DNA from: Phragmitibacter flavus
Lineage (GTDB): Bacteria; Verrucomicrobiota; Verrucomicrobiia; Verrucomicrobiales; Verrucomicrobiaceae
Assembly: GCF_005780165.1 (NCBI RefSeq)
Contig: NZ_VAUV01000003.1
Coordinates: 1 to 64,000 of the forward strand
Direction of reading: 5' to 3'
DNA length: 64,000 bases
The notes under the pieces were generated by a model that saw only the letters and a program-made list of their open reading frames with translations, had not been told where the DNA came from and did not search any database. Positions 34,417 through 43,700 of the stretch are shown here, piece after piece; positions within the stretch are counted from its first letter, which is position 1; the number at the start of each line of letters is the position of its first letter. The position numbers and the translations under genes were made by a program.

Positions 34417-35855
34417 GCAGCAAAAGCCATAGCGCCGACGCACCGCTTTACCTCCAGCTTGCCGACCGTCTCCAGAATCTCATCAAAGCAGGCACCTTCA
34501 AACCCGGCGACCGCATCCCCTCGGTTCGTCACCTCAGCGCCCAACATCACGTCAGCATCCCCACCGTGCTGCAGGCTTATGTCACCCTGGAAGATCGCCG
34601 CCTCATCGAAGCGCGACCCAAGTCCGGCTATTTCGTGCGGGCCGATCTCGATGCCCCACTGCGCCCTTCCGCCCGCTCGCGCCGCCAGCTTCAGCCCAAA
34701 AGCCTTGCGCAATTCCCGCCCTTGATGTCGCTGGTTCACGACGTCGCCAATCCAAACCTCGTCCCCATGGGCGGAGCGAATCCCAGTGCCGATCTGCTGC
34801 CCGGCACCAAACTCGCCCGCATCACCGCTGCCATTGCCCGCAGTCACACCAAACAATCCATCAGTTACGATCCCGTTCCCGGCTGTCCCGCCTTGCGCGA
34901 GCAACTCAGCCGCCGCTCCCTCGACTGGGGTTGCGCGCTTTCTCCCGACGACTTCATCATCACCAACGGCGCCACCGAAGCCCTGCACCTCGCCCTTTCC
35001 GTCACCACCCAACCTGGCGATACGGTGCTCATCGAATCGCCGACTTACTACGGCGTCCTCACCATCCTCAGCCATCTCAAACTCCGCGCCATTGGAGTGC
35101 CCACCTGCCCACAACGTGGACTCGACCTCAACGCAGCCAAAAAAATCCTCAGCCGTGACCGCGTCGCTGCCATCGTCGTGATGCCCAATTTCAACAACCC
35201 CCTCGGCAGCCTCATGCCGGACTCCAACCGCAGCGATCTCCTCGCCCTCGCCGCCCAGCATCAAATCCCCATCATCGAAGACGACATCTACGGCGACCTC
35301 CAACATCACGGCGAACGCCCCGCCACGCTCAAGTCCCTCGACAAAAACCACCAAGTTCTGCTCTGCGGTTCCTTCTCCAAAACCCTCGCCCCCGGCTATC
35401 GTGTCGGCTATCTGAGCGCCTCCCGTTATCAAGACAAAATCATCCAGCTCAAAACCGCGCAGAACTTCTGCAGCGCTCCACTCCCCGCCCTCACCATCGC
35501 CGAGTTCCTCAAAAACGGCGGTTACGATCACCACTTGCGCACTCTCCGCAATGCCTTCCACCATCAAGTCACCCAAATGCGCGAAACCCTTCTCGCGCAA
35601 CTTCCCTCCGACACCCACATCAGCGAACCCACCGGCGGTTTTGTCCTGTGGGTCGAACTCCCTAAAAAAGTCGACACTCTCGCCCTCTTCCATCAAGCTC
35701 GTGAAGCCGGCATCAGCATCGCCCCCGGCCATCTCTTTTCACCCGCTGCCGAGTTCAAACATCACCTGCGCATCAGCTGCGGCCATCCATGGAATCCCGC
35801 CATGGAAAAAGCCGTCGCGCAACTCACCCGCATGATCCATCATCAACTTCGCTGA
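34410..35855 (+). CDS. MocR-type regulator (GntR HTH plus class I aminotransferase domain)
   Basis: A 481-aa fusion. The N-terminal GntR winged helix (about residues 8-78: PLYLQLADRLQNLIKAGTFKPGDRIPSVRHLS and YVTLEDRRLIEARPKSGYFV) is followed by a fold type I aminotransferase-like domain with the PLP lysine at 324 in GSFSKTLAPGYRVG, GATEALHLAL, and PNFNNPLG. MocR proteins use PLP or its adducts to sense vitamin B6, amino acids or amines. The target is not evident: neighbours do not suggest a pathway. The frame opens at a GTG (34404); the ATG six bases later is used. Confidence 0.92.
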   Translation: MHSSKSHSADAPLYLQLADRLQNLIKAGTFKPGDRIPSVRHLSAQHHVSIPTVLQAYVTLEDRRLIEARPKSGYFVRADLDAPLRPSARSRRQLQPKSLAQFPPLMSLVHDVANPNLVPMGGANPSADLLPGTKLARITAAIARSHTKQSISYDPVPGCPALREQLSRRSLDWGCALSPDDFIITNGATEALHLALSVTTQPGDTVLIESPTYYGVLTILSHLKLRAIGVPTCPQRGLDLNAAKKILSRDRVAAIVVMPNFNNPLGSLMPDSNRSDLLALAAQHQIPIIEDDIYGDLQHHGERPATLKSLDKNHQVLLCGSFSKTLAPGYRVGYLSASRYQDKIIQLKTAQNFCSAPLPALTIAEFLKNGGYDHHLRTLRNAFHHQVTQMRETLLAQLPSDTHISEPTGGFVLWVELPKKVDTLALFHQAREAGISIAPGHLFSPAAEFKHHLRISCGHPWNPAMEKAVAQLTRMIHHQLR

Positions 35856-35912
35856 CATCTTTTCACCTCGCCATTCGTTAATCATTTCCATTCAGCATCC
35901 AACCACGCCTCC

Positions 35913-36710
35913 ATGAACTTCCTCTCCCGCCTTCTTCTTCTCGCCACCGCCATGCCCCTGTTCACTGCTTCAGCCCTTCAAGCCTCCGAAACTTCTGCCA
36001 GTGCCACTCCCGTCTACGAACTGCGCATCTACACCACCAACGAAGGCAAGCTTCCCAATCTCCTCGCCCGCTTCCGCGATCACACCTTTGGCCTGTTTGA
36101 AAAACACGGCATCACCAACATCGGCTACTGGACCCCGATCGAAAAAGAAGACGGCGCCGACACCACACTCATCTACCTCCTCTCCCACAAGTCACGCGAA
36201 GCCGCCAAAGCTTCCTACGCCGCTTTCGGTCAGGACCCCGCCTGGAAATCCGCCCTCGCGGCCAGCGAAGTCAACGGCAAAATCCTCGCCAAACCACCCG
36301 AGTCCATCTTCCTCGACATCACCGCCTACTCCCCAAAAATCGAGATCACCAAAAGCGCCACTCCCCGCGTTTTCGAACTCCGCACCTACACCACCACACC
36401 TGGCAATCTCGACAACCTTCATGCCCGTTTCACCAACCACACGATGAAGCTGTTTAGCAAATACGGCATGTCCCACCTTGGTTACTGGACCCCGTCTGAT
36501 GCCGACAAAGGCAAAGACAACACCCTCATCTACCTTCTTTTCCACAACAGCAAGGAAGCCGGACTTGAATCCTTCACCAACTTCCGCAAGGACCCCGACT
36601 GGATCGCCGCCAAAGGTCTCAGCGAAAAAGACGGCTCCCTCACCATCCCCCAACCCGACGGCGTCAAATCCGTCTATCTCAAAGCCGTCGATTTTTCGCC
36701 GATTGAGTAG
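35913..36710 (+). CDS. Secreted protein with two NIPSNAP domains
   Basis: A 265-aa protein with a signal peptide (ends SALQA-SETS) and two tandem NIPSNAP modules: VYELRIYTTNEGKLPNLLARFRDHT... (about 31-135) and VFELRTYTTTPGNLDNLHARFTNHT... (about 150-262). The halves are clear copies of each other, so the protein folds as an internal dimer of the ferredoxin-like fold. The family is common in PVC bacteria; the reaction is unknown. It lies 57 bp after the MocR gene on the same strand. Confidence 0.85.
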   Translation: MNFLSRLLLLATAMPLFTASALQASETSASATPVYELRIYTTNEGKLPNLLARFRDHTFGLFEKHGITNIGYWTPIEKEDGADTTLIYLLSHKSREAAKASYAAFGQDPAWKSALAASEVNGKILAKPPESIFLDITAYSPKIEITKSATPRVFELRTYTTTPGNLDNLHARFTNHTMKLFSKYGMSHLGYWTPSDADKGKDNTLIYLLFHNSKEAGLESFTNFRKDPDWIAAKGLSEKDGSLTIPQPDGVKSVYLKAVDFSPIE

Positions 36711-36742
36711 CGACCTACGGAGCAAACGGCATTGAGTTTTTG

Positions 36743-36786
36743 CCGACGACACGTCGGCACTCCATGGAGGTCCGACGTGTCGTCGG
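36743..36786. repeat. Dispersed element of three nested palindromes
   Basis: CCGACGACACGTCGG (36743-36757) and CCGACGTGTCGTCGG (36772-36786) are perfect inverted copies; each arm is itself a hairpin, and CTCCATGGAG between them is a third palindrome. It lies between the convergent NIPSNAP and DUF1501 genes. A degenerate copy is at 27104-27148. Confidence 0.75.
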
Positions 36787-36801
36787 ACTAAGGTAACCTC
36801 C

Positions 36802-38217
36802 TCACCCCAAAATCCCCGTAGCCACCTCACCCCCCACATTCGTCAGCCGGAAGTTTCTTCCCCCATAATCAAACGTCAGCCGTTTGTGATCCAGCCCCAG
36901 CAAATGCAGCATCGTCGCATGCCAGTCATGGATGTGCATCGGATTCACCACCGCCCGATGCCCAAACTCATCCGTCGCCCCATAAGTTAATCCGCCCTTC
37001 ACGCCGCCGCCCGCCATCCAGATCGAATAGCCTTTGTGGTTGTGATCGCGCCCATCCAGATTCTGCGCATACGGCGTTCTCCCAAACTCACCCGCCCACA
37101 CCACCAGCGTGTCATTGAGCATCCCTCGCGCCTTCAAATCCGTCAGCAACGCTGCCACCGGTTGATCCGTCGCCGCACAATTTTTCGCCAACCCATCCTT
37201 TAACAAATTGTGGTGATCCCACTGCACCGTTGAAGTCACCTCAATGAACCGAACCCCCGCCTCCGCCATGCGCCGCGCAAGCAAACACTGCCGCGCAAAC
37301 TGGTCATTACCCTTCCCTGCGCCGATCCCATAAAGCTTCAACATCGACTCCGGCTCATCGCGCATATCCAAAACCTCCGGCACCTCCGCCTGCATTCGAA
37401 ACGCCAGTTCGAACGCCCCAATCGCTCCCTCCACCTCGCGATTCACCCCATCGCGCCGAAGCTTCTCCTCATTCAATCCCCGCACGAGGTCCAACTGCGC
37501 GCGCTGCGCTCGTTCTGAAACTCCCGCCCTTCGCTCAATGTTCTTCATCGGCGGACCCGGCAACGCCTCGCGCTTCATCAACGCCGCATACAAATCCGGC
37601 AACTGACCGCTGCCGATCCTCGTCCCCTGATGTTTCGCCGGCAAAAAACCGCTGCCATAATTCTGCGCGCCACCGTTGTCCGCCGGTGGATTCAATGTCA
37701 CAAACCCCGGCAGATTCTCGTTCTCGGATCCCAATCCATACAGCGTCCATGCCCCGATCGATGGCCGCACAAACTGGAAACTCCCCGTATGCATTTGCAC
37801 AAACGCCTGTGCATGATTTGGCAAATCGGTATGCATCGAGTTAATGATGCATAAATCGTCCGCATGCTCCGACAGCTTTGGATACAAAGTCGTCATCCAC
37901 TGACCCGACTTCCCAAACTGCGCAAACGGAAACGCCGGTCCCAGCAACCTTCCCCCTTCCAATCCGCGACCTAACTTCGCCTGCTTCATCAACTCCGGCT
38001 TGTAATCAAACAAATCCACATGCGACGGGCCACCGCGCATCGTCAAAAAAATCACCCGTTTCGCCCGCGCCGGAAAATGCGGCAGCCCAACGCCGCCCTC
38101 CACACCATTCCCATTCCCATTCGCCTTCCCAGCAGCCAAAGCCGAAAACGCCAGCCATCCAATGCCCGAAGACATCGTCTGCAAAACCTCCCGACGTGAA
38201 ATCAATAGCTTGTTCAT
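36802..38217 (-). CDS. DUF1501 domain protein with twin-arginine signal
   Basis: A 471-aa protein that starts with a Tat-type leader (ISRREVLQTMSSGIGWLAFSALAAG). The rest matches DUF1501, a sulfatase-fold family: KRVIFLTMRGGPSHVDLFDYKPEL near the start, FVTLNPPADNGGAQNYGSGFLPA, DTLVVWAGEFGRTPY, GRDHNHKGYSIWMAGGGVKGG and DWHATMLHLLGLDH. It is nearly always encoded beside a DUF1549/DUF1553 protein in PVC genomes, as here, though a 252-bp repeat-like spacer separates the two. Exported folded; the substrate is unknown. Confidence 0.9.
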   Translation of the reverse strand: MNKLLISRREVLQTMSSGIGWLAFSALAAGKANGNGNGVEGGVGLPHFPARAKRVIFLTMRGGPSHVDLFDYKPELMKQAKLGRGLEGGRLLGPAFPFAQFGKSGQWMTTLYPKLSEHADDLCIINSMHTDLPNHAQAFVQMHTGSFQFVRPSIGAWTLYGLGSENENLPGFVTLNPPADNGGAQNYGSGFLPAKHQGTRIGSGQLPDLYAALMKREALPGPPMKNIERRAGVSERAQRAQLDLVRGLNEEKLRRDGVNREVEGAIGAFELAFRMQAEVPEVLDMRDEPESMLKLYGIGAGKGNDQFARQCLLARRMAEAGVRFIEVTSTVQWDHHNLLKDGLAKNCAATDQPVAALLTDLKARGMLNDTLVVWAGEFGRTPYAQNLDGRDHNHKGYSIWMAGGGVKGGLTYGATDEFGHRAVVNPMHIHDWHATMLHLLGLDHKRLTFDYGGRNFRLTNVGGEVATGILG

Positions 38218-38251
38218 AAAATAAATCCCCTCTTAGGTTATTTCTACGGAG

Positions 38252-38465
38252 TTACACCTTCAGTCTCTGTTGAGTTAGGCACACCATCCCAAAGCCTCGA
38301 AGCCCCCGCGAAGTTAAAGATGCTTCCCATGAGCGCCGAAGGTGCGGCGTCATGACAGCCTTGGGCAACGCCCAAGGTTTGCCAGATAACATCGGATAGG
38401 GCTGAAGGCCCGCTCCAACAACGGTGCGCCCCGGCTTTGGTGCTCTAAAGATTCGCAACATAACC
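38252..38465. repeat. Repeat-like spacer inside the DUF1549-DUF1501 pair
   Basis: Contains a perfect hairpin CCTTGGGC/GCCCAAGG (38359-38377) and a further GC-rich stretch, but no believable gene; the ORF across it (38252-38473, minus) is unlikely. Its position splits two genes that usually abut, so it may be an inserted dispersed repeat. No second copy lies in this window. Confidence 0.4.
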
Positions 38466-38469
38466 ATCA

Positions 38470-40599
38470 TCAATCCGCATTTCTAAATTCCCCGCTCGCC
38501 AGCAACGCCTGACAAAAAAGCTTCATCGCATCTGCCTCCGACACCGCCATCTCGCTTCGCGTTCTCGCAAAAAACTCTCGCGCCATCTCCAACTCCTCCG
38601 ACGTGGCATCCCGATTGTAACAAATCTCAAACGGCTTGTTCACCCGCGCATCATCCCCCTCCACACCCGCCTCCATCACCCGCTGCGCCAAACCCTCCGC
38701 CTGCTCCTGCACAAACGTTCCGTTCATCAAATACAACGCCTGCAATGGACCATTCGTCACCGATCGATCCCCCGTTACCAAGCTCGGATTCGCCACATCA
38801 AAATGCTCCATCGCCTCCGGCAGCAAATCCCTCAACACCGGCAGATACACTGACCTGCGCCGCGACCCATCCAGGTCCTTCGGAATCTTCTCATTGAACC
38901 CAATCAACGAAGCCGCCTGCCCCGGAATTTCCGCCACCAACGATCCCGGACGACGCGAAAAATCCATCAACCCCGACACCACCAGCATCGAATCACGGAT
39001 CACCTCCGCATCCAATCGACGCTTGCTCATCCTCCACAAAAACCGGTTGTCCGGGTCCTTCTCAAATCCCTCCTCCCGATAGTCCGAAGCCTGCCGGTAA
39101 GTCCGCGACAACACCATCTCCCGCACCATCGCCTTCACCGACCACCCGCGCTCCATGAACTTCACCGCCAGATGATCCAGCAACTCCGGGTGACTCGGCA
39201 ACTCCCCATCAAATCCAAAACTGTCCACCGTCCGCACCAGTCCCGCTCCGAACAAATGCCGCCAAACCCGGTTCACCATCACCCGCGCCGTCAACGGATG
39301 CTCCCTGCTCGTCAACCACCGCGCCAGTTCCAATCGACCGCTCGATCCCGACCCCGGAGCCTCCACCCCATCCACCTCAAACACTTTTGGAAACCGCCGC
39401 TTCACCACCGACCCCGGTTGCCCGATCTCCCCGCGCTCATACATCGGCGAATCGATCACCTCCCCATCCATCACCCCCATCGCCAAAGGCAACGCACGAC
39501 CCTTCTCATCCACGGTCCGCAGCTCCCCACCAATCTGCCCCCGCTGCCAGTAACGACCAATCCCGCGCTGCAACAAGCGCGTGTAATCCGCACTCAGATC
39601 ACGCCCCTCCGCTTTTGCTTTTGCCATGAACTCATTGTCCTCCTTCTCCCCCAAATCCAGCGCCACCAGACTCGCCTCCAGCTCCGCCTTGCGCTTCAAC
39701 GTCATCGACCGGTTCGGAATCAACTGACCCTTCACCTCCGGCAGCCTCAACACGTCCCCGTCATTGTTATTCTCCGAATCCACCCAGTTCCCAAAATACG
39801 TCTTCGTGCTCTTAAAAATCCCCGCCAGCGCATAATAATCCTCCATGCTGAACGGCTCCGTGAAGTGATCATGACAACGCGCACAAGCCACCGAACTCGC
39901 CATCACCGACCGCGACACCGCATCCAGTTGTTCATCCGCCAAATCCGCCGCAAACAGCTTCTTGTCAAACTCGCCAAGCCCCTTCGCCCCCATCGCCAAA
40001 AACCCCGTCGCCACCAGCAATCGCGCCCGCTCCTGCGCATCCTTCGCCGGCAACAAATCGCCCGCCACCTGCTCCGTGATGAAACGATCAAAGGGCACAT
40101 CTGCATTGACCGCATCGATCACATAATCCCGATACCTCCACGCATGCGGAAACGTCAAATTCGCCTCCCGCCCGTTCGACTCCGCGAACCTCGCCACATC
40201 CAGCCAGTGCCTCCCCCAGCGTTCCCCAAACCTCGGACTCGCCAGCAATCCATTCACCGTCTTCGCCAGCGCCAGGTCAACATCAACGCTCGCAAGCTTC
40301 ACAAACACTTCCACTTCATTCGGTGAAGGCAGAAACCCCACCAGATCAAAATACACCCGTCGCAACAACGTCACCAACTCCGCATCTGCCGACGGCTCCA
40401 GGCCCTCCGCCTCCAGCTTTGACAGCACAAAAAAATCCAATTCCCGCCGCGCCCAACCCTCGCGCACCGTCACCGGCAATTCCCCTTCCACCGGCTTCCG
40501 ATAACTCCAAAACTCCCGCGCCGACTCCACATCGCGCTCATTCGCCAGCACCGCCGTCAGCGAGCAAAGCCCCAAGAAAAGTAGCCGACACGCACTCAT
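38470..40599 (-). CDS. DUF1549/DUF1553 domain secreted protein
   Basis: A 709-aa protein with a signal peptide. DUF1549 occupies about residues 45-260 (LDFFVLSKLEAEGLEPSADAELVTLLRRVYFDLVGFLPSP, RFGERWGRHWLDVARFAESNG, VACARCHDHFTEPFS with a CxxCH motif) and DUF1553 about 415-690 (RLELARWLTSREHPLTARVMVNRVWRHLFG, DRFLWRMSKRRLDAEVIRDSML). The N-terminal cytochrome c domain of longer relatives is absent. The family is strongly PVC-specific, with a suspected role in outer-envelope glycan metabolism. Its ATG overlaps the stop of the propeller lipoprotein gene. Confidence 0.9.
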   Translation of the reverse strand: MSACRLLFLGLCSLTAVLANERDVESAREFWSYRKPVEGELPVTVREGWARRELDFFVLSKLEAEGLEPSADAELVTLLRRVYFDLVGFLPSPNEVEVFVKLASVDVDLALAKTVNGLLASPRFGERWGRHWLDVARFAESNGREANLTFPHAWRYRDYVIDAVNADVPFDRFITEQVAGDLLPAKDAQERARLLVATGFLAMGAKGLGEFDKKLFAADLADEQLDAVSRSVMASSVACARCHDHFTEPFSMEDYYALAGIFKSTKTYFGNWVDSENNNDGDVLRLPEVKGQLIPNRSMTLKRKAELEASLVALDLGEKEDNEFMAKAKAEGRDLSADYTRLLQRGIGRYWQRGQIGGELRTVDEKGRALPLAMGVMDGEVIDSPMYERGEIGQPGSVVKRRFPKVFEVDGVEAPGSGSSGRLELARWLTSREHPLTARVMVNRVWRHLFGAGLVRTVDSFGFDGELPSHPELLDHLAVKFMERGWSVKAMVREMVLSRTYRQASDYREEGFEKDPDNRFLWRMSKRRLDAEVIRDSMLVVSGLMDFSRRPGSLVAEIPGQAASLIGFNEKIPKDLDGSRRRSVYLPVLRDLLPEAMEHFDVANPSLVTGDRSVTNGPLQALYLMNGTFVQEQAEGLAQRVMEAGVEGDDARVNKPFEICYNRDATSEELEMAREFFARTRSEMAVSEADAMKLFCQALLASGEFRNAD

Positions 40600-42086
40600 C
40601 GTTTCAAAACCTCCTCACCCTTCGCTGGCACCGCAGCCTCTTCAAACTTCAACCAATCCGCCGTCGCCGCATCCAACCAACCTTCATTGATGCACCGCAC
40701 CCCATGCCCTTCCGTCCACAACCACCACTTTGGTTTCCCCTTTCCGTCCACCGCCGCGAACGTCAACTCGTCCGCCGTCCGCCACGCTGGCAAAGTCCGG
40801 CAGCTCCAGCCCGAGTGTGGGGGTGAAACCAGTTCCACCTTGCCCGTCGCGATCTCCACCACGGCCACCACGTCCGTCTCACTCTCCACCACCGCCACCC
40901 ATTGCCCATCCGGCGAAGCCACCACATAACCAAGATCGGTTGGCAACCCACCCGGCACCGTCTCCACTTTCTGCACCGATTTCCCATCCTCCGAAATCAA
41001 AAAAAGCCGTGGATCCAGCTCGAGTTCCCCGCCTGCCGCAGGCAAGACCGCTGGCTGACTGGCAAACAACACCCGCCCATCGGGCAACACCTGCAACACC
41101 GGACGATGCAACAAAATTGCCGTTGCCACGACCCGCGCTTCCACCAGTCGGTCCGCCCCTTTCACCGCCACCATCACCCCTTCCGGATTACGCTCATGGG
41201 CGGCCTTCATCAACTCCCCGTTGCCCTGCACCACCGCCACCTGCTGAATCGTCTGCAACGGCCCCTCATCTCCCCCCAATGTCGCGGTAAACACCAACTG
41301 CTCCCCATCCGGCATCCAGTCAAACGCCCCCGATGCCTTCTCCACCACCGTCAACGCCTCTCGTCCTTTTAACGAAACCACCTCCAACGAAGCCCGTTCC
41401 TCATCCTCATGAATCCGCAAAAAGGCCACCGCCTGATGCTTCGGCGACACCTTTGGCAACACCGGCAATTGCAGCAACCCGCTCGCCAACACCTCCCCTT
41501 CCGACACTTTCCACCCGTCCAGTCTGAACGTGCAAATTTCCGTCACCAAATACCCTGCGTCCTTCCCTTCCAACCCCGTCAAGATTTCGCGTCCCTTTGT
41601 CGAACCCGACAGCAATCCTCTCACCTCATCTGGCTTCTCCTCGAACGACCGCATCAACGCTGCCATCAAACGCCGATGCCCCACCCCCTTGACCAGCCCA
41701 CTTAAAAAATCCTCAGAGCCCGCCTCTGTTCCCTCCATTGCCACCTCCATCAACGGCAACACCGAAGGCAGCAACTCATCCACCGCCGCCAATTCTTCCT
41801 GAGAAATCATCGGCTTCACCTCCGCCCACGATTTCTTCAACCGTTCCCTCTGACACACAAACCCCGTCCCGTCCCTCAGCCACGCCACCGACCTCACCAC
41901 ACCGCCGTCACCACCCAATTCCAGCGGCTCCCCCAGCTCCCCGTCCATCTCCACCAAGTGAAGTCGATCCTCCACCAGCACCAACGCGCGATCCCCCTGC
42001 GGCGACCACCAGAAGCGCTGCTCGGGGAAACATCCACACAACCCCATCACCCCCACGCATAAAGCCATTCGAAGCAAAAAACTCAT
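40596..42086 (-). CDS. Beta-propeller lipoprotein of unknown function
   Basis: A 496-aa protein with a lipoprotein signal (GLCGC, Cys at about 19) and repeated propeller-blade motifs of the TolB/WD40-like kind (FWWSPQGDRALVL, VRSVAWLRDGTGFV, FDWMPDGEQLVFTA, YVVASPDGQWVAVVES). A helical insert lies at about 100-200. Probably attached to the outer membrane or periplasmic face. It overlaps both neighbours by four bases (ATGA), so its translation is coupled to the anti-sigma-like gene before it and the DUF1549 gene after it. No named family. Confidence 0.75.
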   Translation of the reverse strand: MSFLLRMALCVGVMGLCGCFPEQRFWWSPQGDRALVLVEDRLHLVEMDGELGEPLELGGDGGVVRSVAWLRDGTGFVCQRERLKKSWAEVKPMISQEELAAVDELLPSVLPLMEVAMEGTEAGSEDFLSGLVKGVGHRRLMAALMRSFEEKPDEVRGLLSGSTKGREILTGLEGKDAGYLVTEICTFRLDGWKVSEGEVLASGLLQLPVLPKVSPKHQAVAFLRIHEDEERASLEVVSLKGREALTVVEKASGAFDWMPDGEQLVFTATLGGDEGPLQTIQQVAVVQGNGELMKAAHERNPEGVMVAVKGADRLVEARVVATAILLHRPVLQVLPDGRVLFASQPAVLPAAGGELELDPRLFLISEDGKSVQKVETVPGGLPTDLGYVVASPDGQWVAVVESETDVVAVVEIATGKVELVSPPHSGWSCRTLPAWRTADELTFAAVDGKGKPKWWLWTEGHGVRCINEGWLDAATADWLKFEEAAVPAKGEEVLKR

Positions 42087-42586
42087 CTCACCACCTCCTC
42101 AAACTTCGGCTTCGATCCCACCCTCACCACTTGCATGCCGCCATCACGCGCATTCACCTCCAACCGATACCTCGCCCATGGCCCCGTCCCCGGGTTCGCT
42201 TCCTTCACCTCAGTCGCCTCCGCCACCATCATTTCTGGCGGTGCACTTGACGCCACCTCCGGCATCGAACGTCCCGCCAGAAATCCACCCGCGCCCGCCA
42301 GCAACATCAACCCCGCCGCCCTCGCCAGCCAACCCGTTGCCCAACCTTTCCTCGCCGGATTGGCCTTCAAATCGATCACCTTCATCTCCTCCGACGGCAG
42401 CACCGGCATCACCGCCTGCCCCATCACCCCGAGCGAACTCAACACCCGCTCCGTCTCCTTCATCGCCTCCGGATTGTGCGTCAGATAAATCTCCAGCAAC
42501 TCGGCCGCCTCCGCCGAAATCTCGCCGAAATGCCGGTCGATCACCAAAGCCTGCAGTGTTTTCGAATCAATCGTGTTCGTCTTCAT
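42083..42586 (-). CDS. Anti-sigma-factor-like single-pass membrane protein
   Basis: A 167-aa protein with a cytoplasmic N-terminal helical region of about 80 residues (QALVIDRHFGEISAEAAELLEIYLTHNPEA), one membrane helix (WLARAAGLMLLAGAGGFLAG) and a small outer domain. This is the usual anti-sigma topology, and the gene follows an ECF sigma factor. The ATG at 42586 is used because GGAAGGG lies 12 bases before it; the frame starts at a TTG (42607). No zinc-binding anti-sigma motif (HxxxCxxC) is present. Confidence 0.7.
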   Translation of the reverse strand: MKTNTIDSKTLQALVIDRHFGEISAEAAELLEIYLTHNPEAMKETERVLSSLGVMGQAVMPVLPSEEMKVIDLKANPARKGWATGWLARAAGLMLLAGAGGFLAGRSMPEVASSAPPEMMVAEATEVKEANPGTGPWARYRLEVNARDGGMQVVRVGSKPKFEEVVR

Positions 42587-42612
42587 CTTGATAGTCGTCC
42601 CTTCCAATTCAA

Positions 42613-43179
42613 TTACAAAACATCATCGTCCTCCATTCGACGCCGCACTTCCGCCACCGCATGGTGCAAGCGTGACCGCACCGTCCCCACCGGAATGCCC
42701 AACGCCGCCGCCGTCTCCGCATAAGACAGCCCGTAAGAAAATCGCATCTCCAGCACCTCCCGCTGCAACGGCTCCATCGCCGCCATCGTCTCCCGCGCCG
42801 CCACCACCCGATCATCCTCCACCGGCGCCGCCATCTCCTTCACTTCACTTATCACCCGCAGCCCCCTGTCCTTCCCTCCCTGCCGCCACGCCGCCACACT
42901 CATGCGCCTCGCAATTCCAAACAAATACCCCCGCGGACACTCCACCTTCCTCTCCGACCCCGATCCCGACCCTGCTTCCATGCCCTTCGCCATCTGCAAA
43001 AACGTCTCCTGCACCAAATCCTCCACCGCCTCCCGCCCCTCATGCCGGTGCGCAAAATAACGCTTCAGATCCTCAGCACTGTCTCTGAAGAGCTGCTCCA
43101 ACGTCGGCAATGATCCAGTCGTAGTCGTTTCCACCTCCACGTTATCGTTTTTGAATCGAATGGTCGCACAGCTGCGCAC
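42613..43179 (-). CDS. ECF-type RNA polymerase sigma factor
   Basis: A 188-aa sigma-70 family member with region 2 (LKRYFAHRHEGREAVEDLVQETFLQMAKG, CPRGYLFGIARRMSVAAWRQ) and region 4 (AMEPLQREVLEMRFSYGLSYAETAAALGIPVGTVRSRLHHAV). The linker holds an Asp/Glu-rich stretch. The apparent start is a GTG at 43179; a later GTG is possible. It heads a unit of five genes running to 36802 and probably directs their expression, as in many PVC sigma/anti-sigma pairs that control DUF1501-type genes. Confidence 0.85.
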   Translation of the reverse strand: MRSCATIRFKNDNVEVETTTTGSLPTLEQLFRDSAEDLKRYFAHRHEGREAVEDLVQETFLQMAKGMEAGSGSGSERKVECPRGYLFGIARRMSVAAWRQGGKDRGLRVISEVKEMAAPVEDDRVVAARETMAAMEPLQREVLEMRFSYGLSYAETAAALGIPVGTVRSRLHHAVAEVRRRMEDDDVL

Positions 43180-43388
43180 CCACTCCCATCCTTAACGTGG
43201 TGATTCCCCGCCAAAAGGTTCACAAAATAAAAAAATAACAAAAGCAATCAGAGATCGTTCAGCATGACAGCAGCGCGTTGCCCTTGAGGATTGGGCCGCT
43301 GGCGTGGCCCATGCATCGGGGCCTGAGGCGCGTAGAGGCCATGCGGCCCGAGCCTGTATGCGACGAACGAGCCTGCGAGTGAAGGAGC
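43180..43388. other. Intergenic region before the 268-bp repeat
   Basis: No gene. GC-rich with small inverted repeats (GGGCC/GGCCC), and two 16-bp tandem units beginning GCCTGCGAGTGAAGGA at 43371-43402 that run into the 268-bp repeat. The sigma-factor promoter should lie in its first 80 bases, which are A+T-rich. Confidence 0.5.
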
Positions 43389-43656
43389 CTGCGAGTGAAG
43401 GAGCCTATCTCTGTGGAGGGAGGTAAGTTGATACAACGTCAAGTAGAGTAACACGGCTGGTGGCCAGCGAGCGGGTCAGCGGCGGGGGCAACCGAGACGA
43501 CTGGCAGGAGCCGAGATAGACAGCCAAAGGCTGCCCGTAGGGCGAGACGAGCGTGAGGCGCGAGCGAGTCAACCGCTTTGCTCTACACAGCGTTGCATCC
43601 ATCTTACCGAGCGGAGGGCGCGGAGCCGTGAGGCGCGCCGAACGCTATGGTCTTGG
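43389..43656. repeat. 268-bp dispersed repeat, copy 1
   Basis: Matches 46085-46352 over the same length with about 20 differences and no visible gap. It contains small hairpins such as AGCC-AAA-GGCT. It begins near the 3' end of the minus-strand gene at 43701-44429. No protein-coding content is convincing. Confidence 0.9.
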
Positions 43657-43700
43657 CCGATTGCGTCTGTGAGTGCGAACCTTGTGCAAAGCGAAAGCAT

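Noticed and set aside
34365-35732. 455-codon minus-strand frame opposite the MocR gene
   Set aside because: Antisense of a complete HTH-aminotransferase fusion; no domain of its own.
38252-38473. 73-codon minus-strand ORF between the DUF1549 and DUF1501 genes
   Set aside because: Lies across hairpins and a repeat-like spacer, with no protein features.
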